Assembly: GCF_039544205.1 (NCBI RefSeq)
Contig: NZ_BAABLF010000005.1
Location: 500,958-564,957 of the forward strand
Reading direction: 5' to 3'
Origin: Ferrimonas gelatinilytica
GTDB lineage: Bacteria > Pseudomonadota > Gammaproteobacteria > Enterobacterales > Shewanellaceae
DNA: 64,000 bases
Below, one piece after another: positions 7,037 through 15,361 of the stretch; position 1 is the first letter of the stretch; each line of letters begins with the position of its first letter. Below the pieces are notes generated by a model, which did not search any database, was not told where the DNA came from, and saw only the letters and a list, made by a program, of their open reading frames with translations. The translations under genes and the position numbers were made by a program.

Positions 7037-9424
7037 TCAGTCCCTCAACTGTGCGTTGAACTCTGATTGCAGGGCGTTGACAATCTTCTCGACCGCCTGA
7101 GCGATCTCTTTCTCTTCCAGAGTGCGCTCAACGTCCTGCAAGGTTAAGGCGATGGCGAGGCTCTTATGCCCCTCTTCCACACCTTTACCGCGATATACAT
7201 CGAACAAGTTTACGGCAACCAACTGATTTGAGCCAACTTTTCTTATCAGATTCTTAACATCCCCAGCGTTGACGCTGTCGGCCACCACCACCGCGATATC
7301 CCGACGGTTAGCGGGAAACTTGGATACCGGTTGCGCCTTGGGCAGCACACGCTGTTCGATCGCCGCCAGCTCGAGCTCAAACACGATGGTGCGACCATTC
7401 AGGCCGAGCTTCTTCTCGTGCTGCGGGTGAATCGCACCGATGTAACCGACCACCTTGTCGCCTTTGACAATCTCGGCGCTTTGGCCAGGGTGCAGTGCGG
7501 GGTTGGCCGCTGGACGGAAAGAGAAGGCGTGCGGGTCATTGGTCAACGCCAGTACCGCTTCGAGATCGCCCTTGAGATCGAAGAAATCCACGCTGTTAGC
7601 CGCCATGTCCCAGTGCTCATCACTCTGGGTACCGGCAATCACCGCTGCCAACATCCCCTCCTGGCGTACACCATTCTCAGCCTGCTCATCAGGGATGAAA
7701 CGCAGGCCGGACTCAAACAGGCGGACACGCCCCTGCTGACGGGCCTGATTATAGGCCACCGCACCCAACAGCCCGGTGAGCAGCGATAGGCGCATGGCGG
7801 ACATCTCGGAGGAGATGGGGTTGGGCAGGACCATCGGCGCCACGTCCGGGTGCAGACGGGCCTGCAACTTGGGATCCACGAAGCTGTAGGTGATCGCTTC
7901 CTGGAAGCCACGATCCACCAGCAGGCTGCGAACACGCTTCACCGGCAGGACCGCTTCACGGTGGTCCGTCATGGTCAGCGCAGCAACCGGAGCGAGGTTG
8001 GGGATGTTGTTGTAGCCGTAGATCCGGGCCACTTCCTCGATCAGGTCCTGCTCGATGGCCATGTCAAAACGCCAGCTTGGTGCGGTCGCCTGCCAGCCAT
8101 CGGTCACCGTGGTCACGTCACAGCCCAGACGCACCAGGATGTTGTGCACCGTGGCGTCATCGATATGGTGGCCCAGCAGGCGGTCCAGCTTTTCGCGGCG
8201 CAGGGTGATGGTGGCCGCCTTGGGCAGGTGTTGGTCCGATTTCACCTCGACCACGGGACCCGCTTCACCGCCGCAGATGGCGATCAGCAGTGCCGTCGCC
8301 CGCTCCATCGCCTTGGCTTGCAGTTGGCTGTCGACGCCGCGCTCGAAGCGGTGGGAGGAGTCGGTATGCAGACCGTAAGAGCGTGCTTTACCAATGATGG
8401 AGAGCGGGTTGAAGAAGGCACACTCCAGCACCACATCGGTGGTCGCCTCGGTGACACCGCTGTGCTCACCACCGAAGATCCCCGCCAGGGCCAGCGGGCC
8501 CTTATCATCGGCGATCAACAGGGTGTCTTCGCGAGGCTCCACCTGGTTACCATCCAGCAGGGTCAGGCTTTCACCGGCCCTGGCCAGACGGACCTGGATA
8601 TCACCCTGAAGCTGGGCACGGTCAAACGCGTGCATCGGCTGGCCATACTCCAGCAGCAGGAAGTTGGTGACATCCACCACGGGATCGATAGAACGGATCC
8701 CACCGCGACGCAGCTTCTCCTGCAGCCACAGCGGAGTCTCAGCCTTAACATTGATGTTCTTGATCACCCGGCCCAGATAACGGGGACAGTGCTCGGGAGC
8801 ATCAACCCGGATCCCAACCACATCATCGATCACCGGTGCGACCGGAGCCACTTCCGGTTCGGTGACGTCGCAGCTGTTGAGCACACCCACTTCCCGTGCC
8901 ACGCCCACCAGGCCGAGACAATCGGCGCGGTTGGGGGTCAGGTCGATCTCGATCTGCCGGTCGTCCAGCTTCAGGTAGTCACGGATGTCGGTGCCAACAG
9001 GTGCGTCAGCCGGCAACTCAATGATGCCATCGGACTCAACGTCGATACCCAGCTCGGTGAAGGAGCAGAGCATGCCGTGGGAGGGTTGGCCACGCAGCTT
9101 GGCTTTCTTGATCTTGAAGCCACCGGGCAGCTCGGCACCCACGGTCGCACAGGCGACCTTCAGACCCAGGCGGCAGTTCTTGGCGCCGCAAACGATGTCC
9201 AGCAGCGCATCGCCACCGACATTGACCTTGGTCACCTGCAGTTTATCCGCATCCGGGTGGGGGCCACATTCGACCACTTCACCCACCACAACGCCACTGA
9301 AAGTGGCGGCCACCGGCTCGATACCGTCCACTTCCAGGCCCGCCATGGAGATCTGCTCGGACAGTTCCAGAGTGCTGATCGCCGGGTTTACCCACTCACG
9401 CAACCAGGATTCGCTGAATTTCAT
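7037..9424 (-). CDS. pheT: Phenylalanine-tRNA ligase beta subunit
   Basis: Beta chain of the alpha2-beta2 phenylalanyl-tRNA synthetase, 795 residues, full length. It opens with the MKFSESWLREWV signature, then the EMAP-like tRNA-binding OB domain (about 40-150), the B3/B4 editing domain that hydrolyses Tyr-tRNA(Phe), the B5 domain, and a C-terminal anticodon-binding ferredoxin-like domain (KFPANRRDIAVVV near 710). It starts 15 bases after pheS and runs into ihfA, so the three are one transcript. Confidence 0.98.
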   Translation of the reverse strand: MKFSESWLREWVNPAISTLELSEQISMAGLEVDGIEPVAATFSGVVVGEVVECGPHPDADKLQVTKVNVGGDALLDIVCGAKNCRLGLKVACATVGAELPGGFKIKKAKLRGQPSHGMLCSFTELGIDVESDGIIELPADAPVGTDIRDYLKLDDRQIEIDLTPNRADCLGLVGVAREVGVLNSCDVTEPEVAPVAPVIDDVVGIRVDAPEHCPRYLGRVIKNINVKAETPLWLQEKLRRGGIRSIDPVVDVTNFLLLEYGQPMHAFDRAQLQGDIQVRLARAGESLTLLDGNQVEPREDTLLIADDKGPLALAGIFGGEHSGVTEATTDVVLECAFFNPLSIIGKARSYGLHTDSSHRFERGVDSQLQAKAMERATALLIAICGGEAGPVVEVKSDQHLPKAATITLRREKLDRLLGHHIDDATVHNILVRLGCDVTTVTDGWQATAPSWRFDMAIEQDLIEEVARIYGYNNIPNLAPVAALTMTDHREAVLPVKRVRSLLVDRGFQEAITYSFVDPKLQARLHPDVAPMVLPNPISSEMSAMRLSLLTGLLGAVAYNQARQQGRVRLFESGLRFIPDEQAENGVRQEGMLAAVIAGTQSDEHWDMAANSVDFFDLKGDLEAVLALTNDPHAFSFRPAANPALHPGQSAEIVKGDKVVGYIGAIHPQHEKKLGLNGRTIVFELELAAIEQRVLPKAQPVSKFPANRRDIAVVVADSVNAGDVKNLIRKVGSNQLVAVNLFDVYRGKGVEEGHKSLAIALTLQDVERTLEEKEIAQAVEKIVNALQSEFNAQLRD

Positions 9425-9439
9425 TTTCCCTCTTTCCTC

Positions 9440-10423
9440 TTACTGGAACTGCTTCAGGAAGCGCAGATCGTTCTCGAAGAACGCACGCAGATCGTTGACG
9501 CCGTAGCGCAACATGGTCAGGCGCTCAACGCCCATGCCGAAGGCAAAGCCGGTGTACTTCTCCGGATCAATGCCCACGGACTCCAGCACCTTGGGGTGCA
9601 CCATGCCGCAACCCAGTACCTCCAGCCACTTGTCGCCTTTGCGGCGAACATCCACCTCGGCAGAGGGCTCGGTGAAGGGGAAGTAGGAGGGGCGGAAACG
9701 TACTTCCAGGTCCTCTTCGAAGAAGTTGCGCAGGAAGTCGTACAGCACGCCCTTGAGCTCGGCAAAGGAGACCTTCTCGGCCACCAGCAGTCCCTCCACC
9801 TGATGGAACATCGGCGTGTGGGTTTGATCGTAATCGTTACGGTAAACGCGACCGGGACAGATGATCCGGATCGGTGGCTGCTGCTTCTCCATAGTGCGGA
9901 TCTGGACACCACTGGTGTGGGTACGCAGCATCAGCGCCGGGTTGAAGAAGAAGGTGTCATGATCGGTACGAGCCGGATGGTGCGCCGGGATATTGAGGGC
10001 ATCGAAGTTGTGGAAACTGTCCTCAATCTCCGGCCCGTTGGCCACTTCAAAGCCCAGGTCGGCAAAGAAAGCTTCGATACGCTCGATGGTGCGGCTCACC
10101 GGGTGCATACCGCCGCTGGCCAGCTTGCGCCCGGGCAGCGTCACATCGATGGACTCCGCCGCCAGCTTGGCGTTCAGCGCTTCGGTCTGCAGCCCTTCGA
10201 TGCGGGCATTGAGGGCTTGCTGCACCTGCTGCTTGCCCGCGTTGATCTTTTGACCCGCGGCAGGACGCTCCTCCGCAGAGAGCTGACCCAGTGATTTCAT
10301 CAGGGCGGTGATCTCACCCTTCTTGCCCAGGTAATTTACCCTAAGCTCATCCAATTGTTTCAGATCGTGGCTGGCCTCAATGGCCGCCAACGCCTGAGCA
10401 ACGATATCTGCTAATTGCTGCAT
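9440..10423 (-). CDS. pheS: Phenylalanine-tRNA ligase alpha subunit
   Basis: Catalytic chain of phenylalanyl-tRNA synthetase, 327 residues, a class II aminoacyl-tRNA synthetase. An N-terminal coiled-coil arm (about 1-90, LDELRVNYLGKKGEI) binds the tRNA, and the catalytic domain carries motif 2 (VYRNDYDQTHTPMFHQVEG) and motif 3 (FAFGMGVERLTMLRYG). The ribosome binding site is weak. rplT and the pheM leader, which precede pheS in E. coli, are absent here, so pheST has its own upstream region. Confidence 0.98.
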   Translation of the reverse strand: MQQLADIVAQALAAIEASHDLKQLDELRVNYLGKKGEITALMKSLGQLSAEERPAAGQKINAGKQQVQQALNARIEGLQTEALNAKLAAESIDVTLPGRKLASGGMHPVSRTIERIEAFFADLGFEVANGPEIEDSFHNFDALNIPAHHPARTDHDTFFFNPALMLRTHTSGVQIRTMEKQQPPIRIICPGRVYRNDYDQTHTPMFHQVEGLLVAEKVSFAELKGVLYDFLRNFFEEDLEVRFRPSYFPFTEPSAEVDVRRKGDKWLEVLGCGMVHPKVLESVGIDPEKYTGFAFGMGVERLTMLRYGVNDLRAFFENDLRFLKQFQ

Positions 10424-10734
10424 CTGTATATTTCTCGGTACCGGTCCGACTGTTGTGATCCGTCAATTCTACCCGGGCGGTGCGGCAAAACCAGCAGGGT
10501 GTTGCGCAATCCCGACCCGAAAAGGCCGGCGCCGACACCCGCACCGCTGCTTCGCACTGCTCAAAGCTGGGGCTGACAAAGGGTACAGAGTCTACTGTAT
10601 TGTGGCCTTTAGAAAAACCTCCAAGAGGACCACGGGGCAAGCGTCGCCCCCGATGTTGTTGAAAGATCCATGGTCAACCCGGATCGCGGGAGCTAACCCG
10701 GCGGCTTAAGCTCAATTGAAACGAGGCGAAGATA
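10424..10734. other. Intergenic region between divergent pheS and the EamA gene
   Basis: A 311-bp gap that must hold promoters for both directions. Read on the pheS strand I find no phenylalanine-rich leader peptide and no convincing attenuator hairpin with a T-run, so E. coli-type pheM attenuation is not supported. No good -35/-10 pair stands out on either strand. Confidence 0.5.
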
Positions 10735-11616
10735 ATGGACAGCACAAGAAAGGGGATCTTACTGGCGCTGGCCGGCGTCACCATCCTCAGCTTCGACAGC
10801 TTGCTGGTCAGGCTGATCCAGGCCTCCCCGTGGGACCTGCTGTTCTGGCGCGGCACCCTATTGAGCCTTACCCTAATGCTGGTCAATGCCCTGACCCGAC
10901 ACTTTCACCCCCCCGCCCCTTCCCGTGACCGCCCATCCTCGCTTCAGCCCTTACTGGGCGGCGCCGCCTTCGCCTGCTCCACCGTGCTGTTTGTGCTGGC
11001 GCTCAGCCACACCCAGGTCACCAGCGCTTTGGTGATCATCAACACTGCACCCTTTTTTGCCGCCCTCATCGCCCTGCTGTTTCTGCGTGAATCCCTGCAA
11101 CTGCACACTCTGGCGGCGATTGTGGTCGCCACCTGCGGCGTCGGCTTAATTTTCGAATACGCCCCGAAAGCCAGTGAGATTCAAGGCGACCTTTATGCCC
11201 TTGGGGCCGCCCTGGGAACCGCCTGCTACCTGGTAGTGATGCGGGCTGCCAAGGGAGAGAACGGTGCCAAGACTCTGATGATGGCGGGAGTCTTTACCGC
11301 GCTGTTTGCGCTCTTCAAAGGGGCCGATCCGACCGCCCTCTCGGGCACTCACCTGCTCCTGATGCTGATCCTGGGTGTTTTGGTGGTGCCCGGCTCCGGG
11401 CTTTGCATCGCTCGGGCCCCAAAATATCTCCCCGCCGCCCAGACCGGCCTGATCCTGCTGTTGGAGATACTGCTTGGGCCACTGTTTGTCTTCCTGGCCC
11501 TTGGCGAGCGTCCCTCGGATAACGACATTGCCGGCGGCACCCTGGTGTTGTGGACCCTGGTCGCTCATACCCTCTATGACGAGTTCCGCCAACGGCGTAA
11601 GGGCAGCCCTCCTTAA
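10735..11616 (+). CDS. EamA-family (DMT) transporter
   Basis: Inner-membrane permease of the drug/metabolite transporter superfamily, 293 residues, with about ten hydrophobic helices in two EamA repeats. The first repeat ends around residue 132 (LAAIVVATCGVGLIFEY) and the second runs from LYALGAALGTACYLVVM to LALGERPSDNDIAGGTLVLW. A GAGGCGAAG ribosome site precedes the ATG. The substrate cannot be read from sequence; members export amino acids, nucleotides or metabolites. It is monocistronic, followed by a 467-bp gap. Confidence 0.9.
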   Translation: MDSTRKGILLALAGVTILSFDSLLVRLIQASPWDLLFWRGTLLSLTLMLVNALTRHFHPPAPSRDRPSSLQPLLGGAAFACSTVLFVLALSHTQVTSALVIINTAPFFAALIALLFLRESLQLHTLAAIVVATCGVGLIFEYAPKASEIQGDLYALGAALGTACYLVVMRAAKGENGAKTLMMAGVFTALFALFKGADPTALSGTHLLLMLILGVLVVPGSGLCIARAPKYLPAAQTGLILLLEILLGPLFVFLALGERPSDNDIAGGTLVLWTLVAHTLYDEFRQRRKGSPP

Positions 11617-11703
11617 CCAGCAAAGGTTAACCGCCAGGCCCAAGTGGACTCCCGGGCCAGCGCTCTTGGTTTCTTCCTCGACCCGGGCCTCGAACACTCA
11701 AGG

Positions 11704-11719
11704 TGTGACATGCATCACA
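11704..11719. promoter_or_regulatory. CRP/Vfr-type binding site
   Basis: TGTGA-CATGCA-TCACA is a perfect match to the 16-bp CRP core TGTGA-N6-TCACA, within a longer partial palindrome (AGGTGTGA to TCACACTT). No protein-coding gene starts downstream on either strand, so the likely target is the structured RNA candidate that ends at 11888. Function is inferred from the motif only. Confidence 0.65.
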
Positions 11720-11752
11720 CTTGCAACTTTTGTTGAAACCGACGATGAACTC

Positions 11753-11888
11753 TACCGGGCCTTAGGCGTCTGACCCAGTAAGCAAGCTTCCCTGCAAACG
11801 AACCCTTGCCTTTTTGAGTTCTGACATCTCTGTCTTCTTTGCCTGACTGGGTCATCTTGCCGTCTCCTAACCGGGGCGGCTTTTTTTT
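11753..11888 (+). ncRNA. Candidate CRP-linked small RNA
   Basis: Between the CRP-like site and a strong terminator lies about 135 nt without a credible ORF. GACCCAGT (11772-11779) pairs perfectly with ACTGGGTC (11846-11853), enclosing a region with smaller stems (GCAAG/CTTGC-type and GACA/TGTC) and a pyrimidine-rich run near 11824-11840; the terminator follows directly. The layout (activator site, closed RNA domain, terminator) is that of a regulatory small RNA. The 5' end is a guess: a class II CRP promoter centred at 11711.5 would start near 11753, but the -10 is poor. It does not match Spot 42, CyaR or another RNA I know. Confidence 0.45.
11859..11888 (+). terminator. Rho-independent terminator of the small-RNA candidate
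   Basis: GCCGTC pairs with GGCGGC (one G-U pair) and is followed by eight T. It is strand-specific, since there is no A-tract on the left, so it points to a rightward transcript. Confidence 0.75.
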
Positions 11889-12083
11889 GCTTTCTGCCTG
11901 GGATCAATGCAGACGCAGCACTCTTCCAGCTTTGCACCGGTTGCCGCAGAGGCACTCCCTGAGAAGGGCTCAGAACATAGGCTTCCGAGCCTTACGTGTA
12001 CATCCCCACGGTGCGCACCAGCAGCGTCCCTCACTCTGCGCTTTAAAGGAGCAGGTCCGCAACGGTTGCTTGGCGCGCCGTTA

Positions 12084-14003
12084 CTACAGCATCAAGTGCT
12101 GGTCAAAAAATCGGGCCATCGCCTCCAGTGTCTGTAATCGGTGGGCCTCTGCACTCAGATTGTGATCCCCATGCTCCAATTCGATGTAGGTAACAGGCTT
12201 ATTTTCGGACCGAAGGGCATCTGCCATCTCACGGCTTTGCGCCACGGGAACGATCTTATCGTCGCTACCGTGGATCAGCAGTACCGGGATAGTGATGCGG
12301 TCTGCGTGCCTCAATGGTGACCGCTTGATCCACTCATCCCGGTCGCTGCCCATCTGTCGCTCGAACACATCGTAATTGGTAAATTGACGGCGGTTTCTCA
12401 TCATCCCGGGAAGATCACTGACCCCGGCAAAGCTGGCTGCACACTTAAAGGTATCGGCCTGGCTGACTGCCGCCATCAGAGCGGCATAGCCACCATAACT
12501 CGCACCGGCGATACAGATACGCTGAGGATCGCTGGTTCCCCGCTCAACCAGGAATTGGGCCGCATCCTCCAGGTCATGCTGCATCGCACCTCCCCAATCG
12601 CCAATGGATTGCATAGCGAACTCATAACCATACCCCGCAGAGCCGCGGAAGTTCGGCTGGAAGACCGCATAGCCGCGATTCGCAAACCACTCACTCCAGT
12701 AGTCAAAGTCGGCAATATCAACGCTCATCGGGCCACCATGGGGCAGGATAATGGTAGCCAGTGGATGGGGATGTTCATCGCCCTTAGGGCGAGTCAAAAA
12801 TCCTTCTATTTCGAGTCCATCCCGTGCTTTGAACCGAAGTGTTTCCTTGCCAGCGTATCGGCTTTCATCCACCTGGGGATAGCGGCTGCCCAGATAATCC
12901 AGAGTACCCGCTTTACGGTTCCCCAAGAGGTAATCACCAGTGAAGGAGGGAGATTCGGTGTAGAGCACGTAATGGTTGAGGTCATCGCTGATACTGATAA
13001 TGCGGTTTTTGGCTTCAGGCAGCGCACTGTCCAGCGCGGTTTGCAACTTAAGGTAAGCCTCATCCCAATACACCGAGCCATCACTCAAGCCCACCGCTTT
13101 GCCACTCTTCGGCGAGTAGATCAATCCCCCACCCACGTCGTAGGTATCATGGGCAAGCAACAGTTCCCGTTTAAGAAGCGGATCCCTGAGATCCACCCTG
13201 AAGATGCCGTAGCGCCCCTCAGAATCCGCCCTGATGTAGAGGATGTTGGGGTCAAGGTCGAACCCAAGCACGTGGATATCCGGGGCTTCAAAGATCTCAT
13301 AGTCCCAAATATTACGAATAAATTCCCCTTCGATATCCATCAGCCGGTAAAAGATGCGGGTATCATCCAGCCCAAGACCGATTCTTACCCTGGCCTGCCG
13401 ATCGGTAACCCAGTGGTAGATATCGCTGCGAGCACGATAAACCCGGCGGTACGTCCCCCGCATCACGTTGACCTTATAGACAGAAGGCGAACCGGGGGTA
13501 TCGATGTCGGCAGAGATCAGGACGTGGTTGGGTTCTTCCGGCAAAAAATGGATAACCCGATCGAGGAATTGCGGCACGTACCCGTTGGCAGACTTCAGCC
13601 GCACTGCCAATTTCGGTTCACGGTCCTCACCCAGCGTCATCTTAAACATTTGGGTATGGGTGTATTTTACGCCTCGTTGCCACTTGGTGTTGCCGACTCC
13701 AAACAACAAGGTGCTGTTATTGGCCCATTCATACCAGTTCAAGGTGATCTCCAGGTTATCGGCCTTAATCAGCCCCTGAGTCTTCCCATTCACCAGGTCG
13801 CTGACGGTCAGCACAAGGTAACCGTCGATGTTGCGAAGCATCGAAAGGTAGCGACCATCCGGAGAGAGCTTGACCCGACTCATATCTGGCAATCTTCCGT
13901 AGGCTTCCACCGGCAGGGGCTGGCGCGGCTCTGCACTGAGCGTGACTGGAAAGAGCGACCCGAGTAGGACGATAAGAAGCGTGAGTCGTATATACGATGC
14001 CAT
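12084..14003 (-). CDS. Secreted S9-family prolyl oligopeptidase-type peptidase
   Basis: Exported serine peptidase of 639 residues. A signal peptide covers about residues 1-24 (LTLLIVLLGSLFPVTLSA). Residues 30-380 form the beta-propeller lid with TolB-like repeats, and residues 390-639 the alpha/beta-hydrolase domain. The catalytic triad is visible: Ser502 in GASYGGY, Asp581 in HGSDDK and His614 in EHGDHN. Such enzymes cut short peptides, often after proline or acting as acyl-aminoacyl peptidases; exact specificity cannot be told. It is a single-gene unit; the upstream gap is shared with a divergent acyltransferase gene. Confidence 0.93.
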   Translation of the reverse strand: MASYIRLTLLIVLLGSLFPVTLSAEPRQPLPVEAYGRLPDMSRVKLSPDGRYLSMLRNIDGYLVLTVSDLVNGKTQGLIKADNLEITLNWYEWANNSTLLFGVGNTKWQRGVKYTHTQMFKMTLGEDREPKLAVRLKSANGYVPQFLDRVIHFLPEEPNHVLISADIDTPGSPSVYKVNVMRGTYRRVYRARSDIYHWVTDRQARVRIGLGLDDTRIFYRLMDIEGEFIRNIWDYEIFEAPDIHVLGFDLDPNILYIRADSEGRYGIFRVDLRDPLLKRELLLAHDTYDVGGGLIYSPKSGKAVGLSDGSVYWDEAYLKLQTALDSALPEAKNRIISISDDLNHYVLYTESPSFTGDYLLGNRKAGTLDYLGSRYPQVDESRYAGKETLRFKARDGLEIEGFLTRPKGDEHPHPLATIILPHGGPMSVDIADFDYWSEWFANRGYAVFQPNFRGSAGYGYEFAMQSIGDWGGAMQHDLEDAAQFLVERGTSDPQRICIAGASYGGYAALMAAVSQADTFKCAASFAGVSDLPGMMRNRRQFTNYDVFERQMGSDRDEWIKRSPLRHADRITIPVLLIHGSDDKIVPVAQSREMADALRSENKPVTYIELEHGDHNLSAEAHRLQTLEAMARFFDQHLML

Positions 14004-14315
14004 AACAATAGTCCTGTGTATGCCGGAGCCGTCCTTGTCTCCAGAGCACTATCATCCAGATTTTTCGGCATGTTATCAAACTGTTGTCGCCGTTCTCGTC
14101 TGCAGGCTAGAGCATCGCCCTGCTTTGCTCGCCAGAGCAGGGTTGGTCAGTAAAACCGCATCAGCGACATATGCAGTGAGTGGGCAATGGGCTGTGACCC
14201 TATAAGAGACACCAGCAATCTACCGGGATCCAGCCCTCACATGCCTCACTGGCGCTTAGCAATTTCCGCTTTCAAGCGATAGCATTAACCCGTACCTGTT
14301 CCTACCGGATTGCCC
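14004..14315. other. Intergenic region between divergent peptidase and acyltransferase genes
   Basis: A 312-bp gap. A stem CCCTGCT/AGCAGGG lies near 14118-14140 without a T-run, and TATAAG near 14200 could be a -10 for the rightward gene but lacks a good -35. Nothing else is recognisable. Confidence 0.4.
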
Positions 14316-15332
14316 ATGAGCGCCCCACGACAAGAGATCTTCTACCTTCACCTGCTTCGTGCGGTTGCGGCCATCGCCGTCATCGCGATCCACGTTTTGG
14401 GTCCCTTTCGCCAAATGTACGGCGAGATCCCTCTCGATGCCTGGTTCAGTGCCGTGGCGATCAACGCCTCCGCCCGCTGGGCAGTGCCGCTCTTCATGAT
14501 GATCAGCGGAGCACTGCTCCTTTCCAGCAGTAAACCCTTCGATGCCCAATACTACCTGCAGCGCCGGCTGGGTAAGGTGGTGGTCCCGTTCGTCGGCTGG
14601 ACCCTGATCTACCTCGCCGCCACCTCGCTGCTGGAGGGCCCCCAGGCAGGTCTCACTGCCCTGATCGCACTGAACACGGATCCGGCCTGGTATCATCTCT
14701 GGTTCTTCTACGATTTTATCCCGCTCTACTTCGTGATCCCGCTGCTGGCACCGCTGCTCAAGGCGATGTCTGAGGAGCAGGTCAAACTCCTGGTGGTCGC
14801 CTGGCTGACCCTGACGCTGATGCACCTGCTAAAGGTGCCCACACCGCTGAGTCAAAACCTGATCCTTTACAGTGGTTACCTGGTGCTGGGCTGGTACCTG
14901 TTTAATCACGATACTCGGGCACAGTGGCGCTACTGGATAGGGCTGGGGGTCGCCGCACTGGCGATCAACTGGGTGGGCAGCTATCTGTTGACGGCCGAGA
15001 AAGGAAGCTACAACGCCCTGTTTATGGGCTACAAGACACTCAATACGGTACTGATTGGCGCCATGATCTTCCTCCTGGCACAGCGCTACGCCGAAGCGGT
15101 CGGTCCGCGGCTTCGCCGCTGGGTCACCTCGCTCTCTACCTACAGTCTTGGGATCTACCTGCTCCATCCGATGTTGCTTATCCCGGTACGGACCGCGATA
15201 GAGCGCCATTACGATGCCTTTGGCCACCCTGCCCTGGCGATCCCGCTGATCACTCTGGTGACCCTGCTAGTGGCCTGGGCATTAACGGCGCTGCTAAGCC
15301 GTATTCCGCTGGTCCGTAAGCTGGTGCCCTGA
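14316..15332 (+). CDS. Membrane-bound acyltransferase (acyltransferase-3 family)
   Basis: Polytopic inner-membrane acyltransferase, 338 residues, about ten hydrophobic helices. The N-terminal LHLLRAVAAIAVIAIHV with its histidine, then ARWAVPLFMMISGALLL, are typical of the acyltransferase-3 family, which O-acetylates or O-succinylates surface sugars using cytoplasmic acyl-CoA; WecH/YiaH is the closest type I recognise. ATG 14316 is preferred over a TTG two codons upstream, but neither has a strong ribosome site. No sugar-biosynthesis genes sit nearby, so the acceptor is unknown. Confidence 0.85.
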   Translation: MSAPRQEIFYLHLLRAVAAIAVIAIHVLGPFRQMYGEIPLDAWFSAVAINASARWAVPLFMMISGALLLSSSKPFDAQYYLQRRLGKVVVPFVGWTLIYLAATSLLEGPQAGLTALIALNTDPAWYHLWFFYDFIPLYFVIPLLAPLLKAMSEEQVKLLVVAWLTLTLMHLLKVPTPLSQNLILYSGYLVLGWYLFNHDTRAQWRYWIGLGVAALAINWVGSYLLTAEKGSYNALFMGYKTLNTVLIGAMIFLLAQRYAEAVGPRLRRWVTSLSTYSLGIYLLHPMLLIPVRTAIERHYDAFGHPALAIPLITLVTLLVAWALTALLSRIPLVRKLVP

Positions 15333-15361
15333 ACGACGCAAAGCCATGTCCCGTTCAGGGC
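15326..15361. repeat. Inverted repeat across two convergent stop codons
   Basis: GCCCTGAACG and CGTTCAGGGC are perfect 10-bp complements around a 16-base loop and span the ends of the acyltransferase and MscS genes. There is no T-run, so it may stabilise mRNA ends or act as a weak terminator. Confidence 0.5.

Noticed and set aside
7850..10294. 814-codon plus-strand frame opposite pheS and pheT
   Set aside because: Both real subunits are full length with all motifs on the other strand; the open frame follows from high GC at codon third positions.
12384..13967. 527-codon plus-strand frame opposite the S9 peptidase
   Set aside because: The peptidase has an intact triad and signal peptide; the antisense product has no recognisable domain or ribosome site.
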